Source of the DNA: Flavobacterium jumunjinense
GTDB taxonomy: Bacteria; Bacteroidota; Bacteroidia; Flavobacteriales; Flavobacteriaceae
Assembly (NCBI RefSeq): GCF_021650975.2
Contig: NZ_CP091285.1
Coordinates: forward strand, 1,798,001-1,862,000
Reading direction: 5' to 3'
DNA: 64,000 bases
Shown: piece after piece, positions 46,302 to 53,833 of the stretch
Layout: each line of letters begins with the position of its first letter
Position numbering within the stretch: the stretch's first letter is position 1
Notes under the pieces: generated by a model
Database searches by the model: none
What the model was told of the DNA's origin: nothing
Seen by the model: only the letters and a program-made list of their open reading frames with translations
Translations under genes and position numbers: made by a program

Positions 46302-47360
46302 ATGATTGAAACTGATATACTAATAATTGGTGCAGGTCCAACTGGACTTTTTACAGTTTTTGAAGCTGGATTATTAAAATTAAAATGTCATATAATTGAC
46401 GCTCTTCCTCAGCCAGGAGGTCAATTGGCTGAATTATATCCTAAAAAACCTATTTTCGATATTCCTGGTTATCCAGAAGTATTAGCAGGAGATTTAGTGA
46501 CTAATTTAATGGATCAGATTAAACAATTTGAACCTGGTTTTACACTTGGAGAAACTGCGGAAACCATTAATAAATTAGAAGACGGAACTTTTATTGTTAC
46601 TACAAGAGAAGGGACAGAATATAAAGCAAAAGCAATTGCAATTGCAGGTGGACTAGGAACATTTGAACCTAGAAAACCTTTGTTGAAAGACATTGAATTC
46701 TATGAGAAAGAAGATAGAGGTGTCGATTATTTTGTAAAAGATCCAGAAAAATATCGTGATAAAAACATCGTAATTGCTGGTGGTGGAGATTCTGCTTTAG
46801 ATTGGAGTGTTTTCTTGTCTAATGTGGCTAAATCTGTTACATTAGTACATAGAAGAAATGAATTTAGAGGAGCATTAGATTCTGTAGAGAAAGTGCAAGA
46901 ATTAAAATCTGAAGGGAAAATTAAATTAATTACTCCTGCTGAGATTGTTGGCTTTAAAGGAAGTGAGCGTATAGAATCATTGGATATCGAGATGAATGGT
47001 GCTCGCATGAATGTAGAAACCGATTATTTTATTCCACTTTTCGGATTAACTCCAAAATTAGGGCCTATTGCAAATTGGGGACTTGAGATTGAAAAAAATG
47101 CAATCAAAGTTAATAATGCTTTAGATTATCAAACAAATATTGACGGAATTTATGCTATTGGAGATGTTAACATCTATCCAGGTAAATTAAAGTTAATCCT
47201 TTGTGGTTTTCACGAAGCAACCTTGATGTGTCAAAGTGTATACAATAAGTTAAATCCTGGAAAACGATATGTATTAAAGTATACAACCGTTTCTGGAGTA
47301 GATGGCTTTGATGGAACACGTAAAGAAGCAGAAAAAGCAGTTGTTAAAGCAATAGATTAG
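46302..47360 (+). CDS. Ferredoxin/flavodoxin-NADP+ reductase (thioredoxin-reductase-like)
   Basis: The 352-residue flavoprotein has an FAD-binding GAGPTGL near the N-terminus and a second dinucleotide motif GGGDSALDW near 160. It lacks the CxxC of thioredoxin reductase between them, which fits the TrxR-like ferredoxin-NADP reductase type found in Bacteroidota, Firmicutes and Chlorobi. The late segment YAIGDVNIYPGKLKLI binds FAD. It reduces or oxidises ferredoxin with NADPH. A [2Fe-2S] ferredoxin gene follows, a natural partner. Confidence 0.9.
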   Translation: MIETDILIIGAGPTGLFTVFEAGLLKLKCHIIDALPQPGGQLAELYPKKPIFDIPGYPEVLAGDLVTNLMDQIKQFEPGFTLGETAETINKLEDGTFIVTTREGTEYKAKAIAIAGGLGTFEPRKPLLKDIEFYEKEDRGVDYFVKDPEKYRDKNIVIAGGGDSALDWSVFLSNVAKSVTLVHRRNEFRGALDSVEKVQELKSEGKIKLITPAEIVGFKGSERIESLDIEMNGARMNVETDYFIPLFGLTPKLGPIANWGLEIEKNAIKVNNALDYQTNIDGIYAIGDVNIYPGKLKLILCGFHEATLMCQSVYNKLNPGKRYVLKYTTVSGVDGFDGTRKEAEKAVVKAID

Positions 47361-47377
47361 TTTACTTAAAGATTTTA

Positions 47378-47412
47378 TAGATTTGTCAACTTTTAAAAAG
47401 TTGACAAATCTA
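47378..47412. other. 35-base near-perfect palindrome between reductase and ferredoxin genes
   Basis: A 17-bp perfect inverted repeat (TAGATTTGTCAACTTTT and its complement) is separated by a single A. It has no T-run on the plus strand after it. In RNA it would fold to a long hairpin and could protect or attenuate the transcript between two co-directional genes; as DNA it could be an operator. Confidence 0.6.
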
Positions 47413-47425
47413 AATTAGAAATAAT

Positions 47426-47758
47426 ATGCAACAAGACATTACCATAAAAATTACTGATAGAAACGGAGTTTTACATGAAGTACAAGCTCCAACCGACATG
47501 AATATGAATGTTATGGAGCTAATTCGTTCTTATGAATTAGCAGAAGAAGGAACTATTGGTGTATGTGGAGGAATGGCAATGTGTGCTTCATGTCAATGTT
47601 ACCTTTTAAACGATGTTTTAAAAACAGAACGTAATGATGACGAAGAAGCGATGCTTTCTGAAGCCTATCATGTAAAAGATAATAGTAGGCTAGGTTGTCA
47701 AATTCATCTTGTAGAAGAATTAGACGGACTAGAAATAGAAATTGCACCAGAGCAATAA
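47426..47758 (+). CDS. [2Fe-2S] ferredoxin (adrenodoxin type)
   Basis: The 110-residue protein has four ligand cysteines spaced as in adrenodoxin-type ferredoxins: Cys47, Cys53, Cys56 and Cys91 (GVCGGMAMCASC ... GCQIHL). A fifth cysteine at 58 is extra. It carries single electrons in the cytoplasm, very likely for or from the adjacent reductase. The start is the ATG 13 bases after the long palindrome. Confidence 0.93.
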   Translation: MQQDITIKITDRNGVLHEVQAPTDMNMNVMELIRSYELAEEGTIGVCGGMAMCASCQCYLLNDVLKTERNDDEEAMLSEAYHVKDNSRLGCQIHLVEELDGLEIEIAPEQ

Positions 47759-47787
47759 AATTTTTGTAACTTTTTTTAAGAATGTGC

Positions 47788-47802
47788 GTATAAGAAGTAT
47801 AC
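47788..47802. promoter_or_regulatory. Dyad GTATA-N5-TATAC ahead of the speD operon
   Basis: A perfect 5-bp inverted repeat ending 11 bases before the ATG at 47814, in the only gap between ferredoxin and speD. It would lie in the leader or core promoter and could be a repressor site. Too short to be decisive alone. Confidence 0.35.
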
Positions 47803-47813
47803 AAACGTGATAA

Positions 47814-48176
47814 ATGCTACAAAAAGAGTCTATTTTAGGGTTACATATTCTACAAACACTTCAATCTAGGAAAGAAGAACGATTATTAAATTATACAGCT
47901 TGTATTCATTTTATCGATGGTTTATTGTTGGAATATAACCTTGAAAAAGTTGGAGAATCTCACTTTGTTTTTGATAATAATAGTTTTACAACAGCTATTT
48001 GTTTAAAAGAATCTCATATTTGTATTCATACTTGGCCTGAAATTAACCGAATTACGATGGATGTTTATTTGTGTAATTATTCGGGAGATAACACAGAAAA
48101 AGTGCGAGCTATTTCAAATCAAATGGCAACTTTTTTTGAAGCCACTATTGTTTCATCTAACGAAATTTTTAGATAA
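47814..48176 (+). CDS. speD: S-adenosylmethionine decarboxylase-like protein (SpeD, prokaryotic class)
   Basis: The 120-residue protein has the self-cleavage site KESHICIHTWPE. By alignment with the Thermotoga enzyme from memory (Ser63, His68, Cys83), Ser67 would become the pyruvoyl group, with His72 and Cys87 as partners; the spacing is exactly kept. The enzyme makes decarboxylated AdoMet, the aminopropyl donor for polyamines. A spermidine-synthase-like gene sits four genes on. SpeD-fold homologues with other decarboxylase activities are known, so the substrate is inferred. Confidence 0.88.
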   Translation: MLQKESILGLHILQTLQSRKEERLLNYTACIHFIDGLLLEYNLEKVGESHFVFDNNSFTTAICLKESHICIHTWPEINRITMDVYLCNYSGDNTEKVRAISNQMATFFEATIVSSNEIFR

Positions 48177-48177
48177 T

Positions 48178-49398
48178 ATGGAAATAGTTTGTGCTAATTG
48201 TAATACTAAGGTAACTACTTCGTTTAATCTTATCTATAAATACTATACTTGTTTTTCGTGTCATAGTAATTATAAGTTTGATAATGGAATTAATAATTTT
48301 CTAGATAAACAATCCAATACTGCATTTCCATCACTTTTAAAAATTGGAGCAAAAGGTGTTTTTAATGAAGAAGAATATACTGTTGTTAGTTTTTCTTCTA
48401 GAAAAAATAAAGAAAATGAGATTTGGTTTGAATATAATTTAATCTCACCTTCGGATAAAAGACTTTTTCTAATTGAAGACTGTGGACATTGGATTCTTGA
48501 AAAAGAGATAGATACTAAAGAAATTACTAAAAGTACTGGTTTAACCTATAAAGGAATTGAATATAGAAAGTATGAAACAGGGAAATCACAAGAATCCTAT
48601 CGTTGTGGTTTTTTTAATTATAAATTCGATTCCAATTTTAGCCATTATGAAGAATATATAAATCCTCCATTTTGTCTATCTATTGAACATGATGATAAAA
48701 AAAAATATTATCACGGAGAGCATATAAGTCGAGACAAGATAAAAAAAATATTTAATATAGATAATTTAAGAGCAAGAGAAGGGACAGGTATGGTCCAACC
48801 TTTTTATTATAATCTAACTCATGTTTTTACGATTTTTATAATTGCTATTCTAGCTATTACAGCTCTTCATATTTTCTTTTATTCACAAAGTAAAGAACAA
48901 TTGGTATATCAAGATGTTTTTGATTTAAACCAAGTGAATAAAAAAGAATTATATACAGATGTGTTTGAGCTTAAAGGACCGATAGCTCCTTTAAGTATTG
49001 ATGTACTTTCTAATGTAGATAACTCTTGGATGACTACAGATTTTGCTCTTATTAATCAAGAAACTGATGAAACAGTTTATTTTACTAAAGATTTAGAATA
49101 TTATCACGGTTATTCAGAAGGAGAGAATTGGACAGAAGGGAGCAATAATGACGAGTTCAATATCTGTGGAGTGAGTGAAGGAAAATATAAAATAATGATT
49201 CTTTCAAATAAAGACGAAACAGATACGAATAATACTTCTCTAAATGTGAAAATATATTGGGGAAAACCGGATAATTGGAATTTATATGTTACTATTTTTA
49301 TATTCCTTGCAATAGGAGCTCTGTTGTATTTTATTAAAAATAGTTTTGAAAGTCGTAGATGGGAAGATAGTTATTATTCACCTTATAAAAAAGAGTAG
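48178..49398 (+). CDS. DUF4178 zinc-ribbon membrane protein
   Basis: The ATG at 48178 (MEIVCANCNTK) is one base after the speD stop; a longer reading inside speD is rejected. The 406-residue protein has a zinc ribbon (Cys5/Cys8 and Cys25/Cys28). A DUF4178 domain follows at about 55-195 (IGAKGVFNEEEYTVV, CGHWIL). Membrane segments lie near 212-236 and 372-393, with a beta-rich domain between them facing outward. E. coli YjfK is the best-known relative. The function is unknown; the family often lies near DUF350 and polyamine-type genes, as here. Confidence 0.82.
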   Translation: MEIVCANCNTKVTTSFNLIYKYYTCFSCHSNYKFDNGINNFLDKQSNTAFPSLLKIGAKGVFNEEEYTVVSFSSRKNKENEIWFEYNLISPSDKRLFLIEDCGHWILEKEIDTKEITKSTGLTYKGIEYRKYETGKSQESYRCGFFNYKFDSNFSHYEEYINPPFCLSIEHDDKKKYYHGEHISRDKIKKIFNIDNLRAREGTGMVQPFYYNLTHVFTIFIIAILAITALHIFFYSQSKEQLVYQDVFDLNQVNKKELYTDVFELKGPIAPLSIDVLSNVDNSWMTTDFALINQETDETVYFTKDLEYYHGYSEGENWTEGSNNDEFNICGVSEGKYKIMILSNKDETDTNNTSLNVKIYWGKPDNWNLYVTIFIFLAIGALLYFIKNSFESRRWEDSYYSPYKKE

Positions 49399-49584
49399 AT
49401 GAATACATTTAAACAGTACATTTTCAATAATAAATTACCACTATTAGTTGTAGTGTTCGTAATTGCAACCTATTTATTTTCTACAATGTCAGGAAATAGG
49501 ATATGTAATTGTGAAAAAATAGAAAAAGAAAAACGAACACGATCAAGTAGAATCTATAATTCAAATAGTTATAATCATAAATAA
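49399..49584 (+). CDS. Small single-pass membrane protein of unknown function
   Basis: The 61-residue frame starts at the ATG directly abutting the DUF4178 stop. It has one membrane helix (about 13-30) followed by CNCEKIEKEKRTRSS, then a Ser/Asn/Tyr-rich tail. The tight packing (0 bases upstream, 8 bases downstream) supports a real gene. No family was recognised. The two cysteines after the helix (NRICNC) could be lipidated or bind metal, but no lipobox is at the right place. Confidence 0.65.
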   Translation: MNTFKQYIFNNKLPLLVVVFVIATYLFSTMSGNRICNCEKIEKEKRTRSSRIYNSNSYNHK

Positions 49585-49592
49585 TCATAAAC

Positions 49593-49808
49593 ATGGATGA
49601 ATTCTTTTTTAAACCAATTCTAGCTTCAATTATATATTCCGTTTTAGGGTTTATAATTTTATTAATGTGTTATTTCATAATTGAGAAAATTACACCAGAA
49701 AAATCATGGAAAGAAATTGTTGAGAATAAAAACACAGCATTAGCTATTGTTTTGGGTGCTTTTATTTTAGGAATCTCTTTTATCATAGGAATGGCAATTC
49801 ATGGTTAA
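49593..49808 (+). CDS. DUF350-like two-helix membrane protein
   Basis: The 71-residue protein has two helices (about 9-31 and 47-68) joined by EKITPEKSWKEIVENKN. The text NTALAIVLGAFILGISFIIGMAI matches half of a DUF350 (YjfL) protein. DUF350 proteins usually have two such units, so this is a single-unit form. Its stop overlaps the next start by 8 bases. Function unknown; it is in the same operon as DUF4178, a pairing known from E. coli yjfK-yjfL. Confidence 0.75.
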   Translation: MDEFFFKPILASIIYSVLGFIILLMCYFIIEKITPEKSWKEIVENKNTALAIVLGAFILGISFIIGMAIHG

Positions 49809-51312
49809 AATTAAATATGAATACCTTTTTCTTGTAACAATTTTTATAATATCTACTTGCGGTTTAATTTATGAATTAGTTGCAGGTACACTAGCAAGTT
49901 ATTTGTTAGGTGATTCAGTTACGCAGTTTTCATTGATAATAGGTATTTACTTGTTTTCAATGGGAATTGGTTCCTATGTTTCAAAATTTTTCAATAGTAA
50001 TAATCTCATCAGTCGATTTGTAGAAATAGAAATTCTAATTGGATTAGTTGGAGGATTAAGTGCTCCATTATTGTTTTTGATTTTTAATAAAGTAGATTTT
50101 TTTGAATTCTATTTGTATTTTATTGTCTTTATAATTGGGTGTTTAGTGGGCTTAGAAATACCTATTTTAATGATTATTCTTAAAGATAAATTCAAGTTTA
50201 ATACATTGGTTTCTAATGTTTTTACATTTGATTACATCGGTGCGTTATTAGCATCAATCTTATTTCCAGTGTTTTTTATACCCTATTTAGGACTTATTGA
50301 AACCTCTATTGTTTTCGGAATTGTAAATATTGGAACAGGTTTGTTAATGTGCTATATCCTTCAGAAAGAAATAAAAAATGTGCGTTTTCTAAAAGTAAAA
50401 GGTTTTTTCTCATTGTCGATTTTAGTTATAGCATTCATTTTTTCTTCTAAAATATTATCGTTTTCAGAGAAGAGTCTGTATGGTGAAAATATTGTTTTTT
50501 CAACAACAACAAAGCACCAACGCATTGTATTAACTCATGAGCGAAAGAACTTCAATCTTTATTTAAATAACAACCTACAATTTAGTACTTTCGATGAATA
50601 TCGTTATCATGAAATGTTAGTGCATCCAGCGATGTCATTCGCAGACAGAGTAGATAATGTACTGATCTTAGGAGGTGGAGATGGATTAGCTGCTAGAGAA
50701 ATTCTAAAGTATAAAGAGGTTAAAACAATCACATTAGTCGATTTAGACGCTGAAATGACCAATTTGTTTAAAGAGAATAATCTATTCACTAAAATGAATA
50801 GTTTTTCCATGCAAAACAAAAAAGTTGAAATTATTAACCAAGATGCATTTGTTTGGGTTAATAAAAAAGCAAATAAAAAATATGACGTAGTAATTGTTGA
50901 TTTCCCAGATCCATCAAATTTTAGTCTAGGTAAATTATATACGACAAGTTTTTATAATAGTTTACAACAAATTTTAAGTAAAAAAGCGGTAATCGTGGTG
51001 CAGTCTACCTCTCCTTTTTTTGCTCCAAAATCGTTTTGGTGTGTTAATAAAACCATTCAGTCCGAATTTAAAAATGTCTACCCCTATCATGTTTATTTGC
51101 CTTCATTTGGGGAATGGGGTTTTTGTTTAACAACAAATTTCAACTTTGAAAAAAAAGTGCATAGAAGAATAGAAGACTTAAAATTTTATGATTATTCTTT
51201 TGAAAAGTATACACAGTTTTCAAAAGACATGATAACTACAGATGTTGAAGTGAATAAGTTAAATAATCAAAAGTTGGTTGCTTATTTTAATAAAGAATGG
51301 GGAAGTTATTAA
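49801..51312 (+). CDS. Membrane-anchored spermidine-synthase-like protein
   Basis: The 503-residue protein has about seven N-terminal helices (to residue ~225). A spermidine synthase fold follows, with the SAM/dcAdoMet loop LILGGGDGLAAREIL, acidic VDLDAEM, NQDAFVWV and the catalytic-type VDFPDPSNFSLGKLY. It would transfer an aminopropyl group, probably from the product of the upstream SpeD, to an amine acceptor at the membrane. The membrane-fused form is seen in many bacteria and its acceptor is not certain. It is coupled to the DUF350-like gene by an 8-base overlap. Confidence 0.87.
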   Translation: MVKIKYEYLFLVTIFIISTCGLIYELVAGTLASYLLGDSVTQFSLIIGIYLFSMGIGSYVSKFFNSNNLISRFVEIEILIGLVGGLSAPLLFLIFNKVDFFEFYLYFIVFIIGCLVGLEIPILMIILKDKFKFNTLVSNVFTFDYIGALLASILFPVFFIPYLGLIETSIVFGIVNIGTGLLMCYILQKEIKNVRFLKVKGFFSLSILVIAFIFSSKILSFSEKSLYGENIVFSTTTKHQRIVLTHERKNFNLYLNNNLQFSTFDEYRYHEMLVHPAMSFADRVDNVLILGGGDGLAAREILKYKEVKTITLVDLDAEMTNLFKENNLFTKMNSFSMQNKKVEIINQDAFVWVNKKANKKYDVVIVDFPDPSNFSLGKLYTTSFYNSLQQILSKKAVIVVQSTSPFFAPKSFWCVNKTIQSEFKNVYPYHVYLPSFGEWGFCLTTNFNFEKKVHRRIEDLKFYDYSFEKYTQFSKDMITTDVEVNKLNNQKLVAYFNKEWGSY

Positions 51313-51328
51313 TTTTTATTAATAAAAC

Positions 51329-52801
51329 ATGAAAAAGGAACCTTCAAATACAATTATTAATATTCTGCCAGATCCAAATTTTACTTGTTATGTTATTACT
51401 TCTTTATTTTCTAAGGATGAATGTGAACAGCTTTTAAATCCAAAAATTAAAGAGTCATTTGAAAAAGCAATTGTTAATTATCCAACATATTACAGAAACA
51501 ATGAGAGGTATGTTATTGATGATAATGAACTTTCTGAAAAATTATTTAAAAAAGTAAAGCCATACTTACCAAAAACGATTGAAGTTAATACAGGTATTTT
51601 ATCTGAAAATGGTAAATGGCACTTACATAAATTAAATAATAGAATTCGTTTTTGTAAATATTCCTTAAACCAATATTTCAATAGACATCTTGATGGGATA
51701 TATCATCAAGACGAAAAGACACAATCCAAGTTAACGTTTATGATTTATTTGAATAATGCTACAGAATTTGAAGGAGGTAAGACATTGTTTTATAGATCTA
51801 AAGATTCAACTGAAATTTGGGGTTCTTATATACCGAAACTGGGGGATTTAATCGTTTTTGATCACAATGTTTGGCATGAAGGTGAAACTTTATTGAAAGG
51901 TGAGAAATTTGTTTTAAGAAGTGATATTCTATATACGAGAAACTTTTTTAAAATTGAAAAACCACCATTTTATGGGCATTTAGGATATATATGGTCACTT
52001 TTGAAGTTTGATGAAAATGCTGTTTTAAGTGGAGGAAGAGATAAAGAGATAAAAGTTTGGAGTGTTGATGGAAAACTAAAACAAGTACTAAAAGGACATG
52101 GAAACTCCATTTTGTCAATTGAAAAAATTAATTCAGATACTTTTATTACTGGCTCTAGAGATCAATCTATAATTGTTTGGAAGAATTACACTATACTTAG
52201 AGAGATAAAGATTCATAATGCAGTTGTATTGTCTCTTTGTAAATTAGACGACACTACTTTTGTTTCTAGTGGTGGAGATAATACAATTAAAATTGTTACT
52301 CTTGAAGGAACGGTTTTAAAAGTGTTTAATGAGCATAAAAGTTGGGTTTGGAAATTAATTAGAATTAGTGATGAAATAGTTATTTCTGCATCTGAGGATA
52401 AAACAATTAAATTATGGAATTTACAGTTGAATCAATCAGTTATAACTTTTCATGAAAACCACCCCGTAATTAGTCTTGAGTTTAATAAAGAAACGAGTTG
52501 TTTACTATCTGGAAATTTAAATGGAGATATTACTATTAGAAAATTAAATAATTATTTTGAAATAGAAGAAGAATTGATTTTTAACGCTCATTGTGGAATA
52601 ATTAGAACAATAAAGTGGCTTAATAATGGGCAATTTGTAACTGGTGGAGAAGATAATAAAGTTAAAATTTGGAATAGAGAGGGCGAACTGATTTCTGAAT
52701 TTCAGCATCAAAATTTTGTACAAGCAATTGAATTATTAGACAATAGAACATTATTAACAGGTTCTTTTGATGGAACAATTAAAAGATGGAGTTTGAAATA
52801 A
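51329..52801 (+). CDS. 2-oxoglutarate/Fe(II) oxygenase fused to a seven-repeat WD40 propeller
   Basis: The 490-residue protein has no signal peptide. Residues about 1-208 resemble prolyl-4-hydroxylase-type oxygenases. The iron ligands are His120 and Asp122 (RHLDG) and His183 (VWHEG); Arg197 (VLRSD) binds 2-oxoglutarate. Residues about 216-490 contain seven WD40 units, each with a GGRDKEIKVW-type strand (IKVW, IIVW, IKIV, IKLW, ITIR, VKIW, IKRW), which is enough for one closed propeller. It lies 16 bases after the spermidine-synthase-like gene on the same strand. It may hydroxylate a side chain on a bound protein or amine; the substrate is unknown. The fusion is unusual and worth checking. Confidence 0.88.
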   Translation: MKKEPSNTIINILPDPNFTCYVITSLFSKDECEQLLNPKIKESFEKAIVNYPTYYRNNERYVIDDNELSEKLFKKVKPYLPKTIEVNTGILSENGKWHLHKLNNRIRFCKYSLNQYFNRHLDGIYHQDEKTQSKLTFMIYLNNATEFEGGKTLFYRSKDSTEIWGSYIPKLGDLIVFDHNVWHEGETLLKGEKFVLRSDILYTRNFFKIEKPPFYGHLGYIWSLLKFDENAVLSGGRDKEIKVWSVDGKLKQVLKGHGNSILSIEKINSDTFITGSRDQSIIVWKNYTILREIKIHNAVVLSLCKLDDTTFVSSGGDNTIKIVTLEGTVLKVFNEHKSWVWKLIRISDEIVISASEDKTIKLWNLQLNQSVITFHENHPVISLEFNKETSCLLSGNLNGDITIRKLNNYFEIEEELIFNAHCGIIRTIKWLNNGQFVTGGEDNKVKIWNREGELISEFQHQNFVQAIELLDNRTLLTGSFDGTIKRWSLK

Positions 52802-52818
52802 AGCATTCAATTTATAAG

Positions 52819-53721
52819 TTAAGATTTATAATCCTCTAATCGACAAGGTCCTTCTAAAACCTCTTTTACAATTTGAAGTGTTCCATCTTCTTTAGTATCA
52901 ATAAACCATTTAATAAGAGCAATAGTGCCATTAACGATTTCAATCCCTGTAATACTTCTAGGGTGCACACAACTTCCATCGTTAAAATAATGTAAAGCAT
53001 TTTCTATTGGGCTAGGAAAACGAGGCCTATGAGTATGGCCTGTAATGGTAATTTTATTATTGTTATTAGCAATCCATTCTTTTATGTTTTCCTCAACCTT
53101 TATTAATTCAATATAATTCTTCGCAGGACTTGTAGGGTCTTTTATTCCCCAGACTTGTAAAGGTTTCCAAAGTACTCTAACTAGAAAACGATTAATTTTC
53201 CAACCTACATAGTTCATAAAATCGGCTTGGTGGCCATGGGTTAAAAATAATTCTTGATTATGGTTGTCTTTGTTAATTAAAACTAAGGCTTCATGGTATT
53301 TTATATTTGGAAATAGTGGCACTTTTTCTCCTTTTCTTTGATCGAAATAGTGACTTAAGTTTTTCTTTATAATATTTTCATTACGATACACCATATCATG
53401 ATTGCCATAAATCATGTGTAATCGTTTAGTATTAAAAAACTGTTGAAGTAGGAGGTAAACATTTTTATTGGCTTCAAAAATATCTTTAAAAAAGATATTT
53501 TCCCATAATTCATCACCATCACCTAGTTCAATGTATGAAAAGTCTTCTTTGTAATAATGATTAAGTGCATGAAAATAAATGTTTCTATTGTTTGCAAAAT
53601 CATCAGCAAAACTACTGTCACCACGATGACAATCGCTAAATAAAATAAATTTATCGTCATTAGTAAACGAGATTCTTTGGGCTGCTTTATAGGCTTTGTT
53701 TAATCGATTTTGGGAAGACAT
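52819..53721 (-). CDS. Calcineurin-like metallophosphoesterase
   Basis: The 300-residue protein has the motifs FSDCHRGD, LGDGDELWE, YGNHDMVYR and ITGHTHRPRF, which supply all metal ligands. The second motif reads GDGDELW where GDxxD is usual. There is no signal peptide, so it is cytoplasmic. The substrate cannot be predicted; the best-known relatives act on nucleotides or UDP-sugars. It converges with the oxygenase-WD40 gene (17 bases apart). Confidence 0.85.
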   Translation of the reverse strand: MSSQNRLNKAYKAAQRISFTNDDKFILFSDCHRGDSSFADDFANNRNIYFHALNHYYKEDFSYIELGDGDELWENIFFKDIFEANKNVYLLLQQFFNTKRLHMIYGNHDMVYRNENIIKKNLSHYFDQRKGEKVPLFPNIKYHEALVLINKDNHNQELFLTHGHQADFMNYVGWKINRFLVRVLWKPLQVWGIKDPTSPAKNYIELIKVEENIKEWIANNNNKITITGHTHRPRFPSPIENALHYFNDGSCVHPRSITGIEIVNGTIALIKWFIDTKEDGTLQIVKEVLEGPCRLEDYKS

Positions 53722-53784
53722 GATTGTTAGGTTGTGTTTTCTTACTTTACTTCCAAAAATACATTTTTTTCTTGATAAAATGAA

Positions 53785-53818
53785 AAAGCTCTAAATGTAG
53801 TTTCACGCTTAGAGCTTT
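53785..53818 (-). terminator. Hairpin terminator after the secreted peptidase
   Basis: A 10-bp stem (AAAGCTCTAA with TTAGAGCTTT) and 14-base loop lie 15 bases past the minus-strand stop and are followed by a short T-run. Confidence 0.75.
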
Positions 53819-53833
53819 AATCGTTGCTTTGGA

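Noticed and set aside
48061-48177. 39-codon N-terminal extension of the DUF4178 protein
   Set aside because: It lies entirely in another frame of speD; the zinc ribbon starts right at the ATG at 48178.
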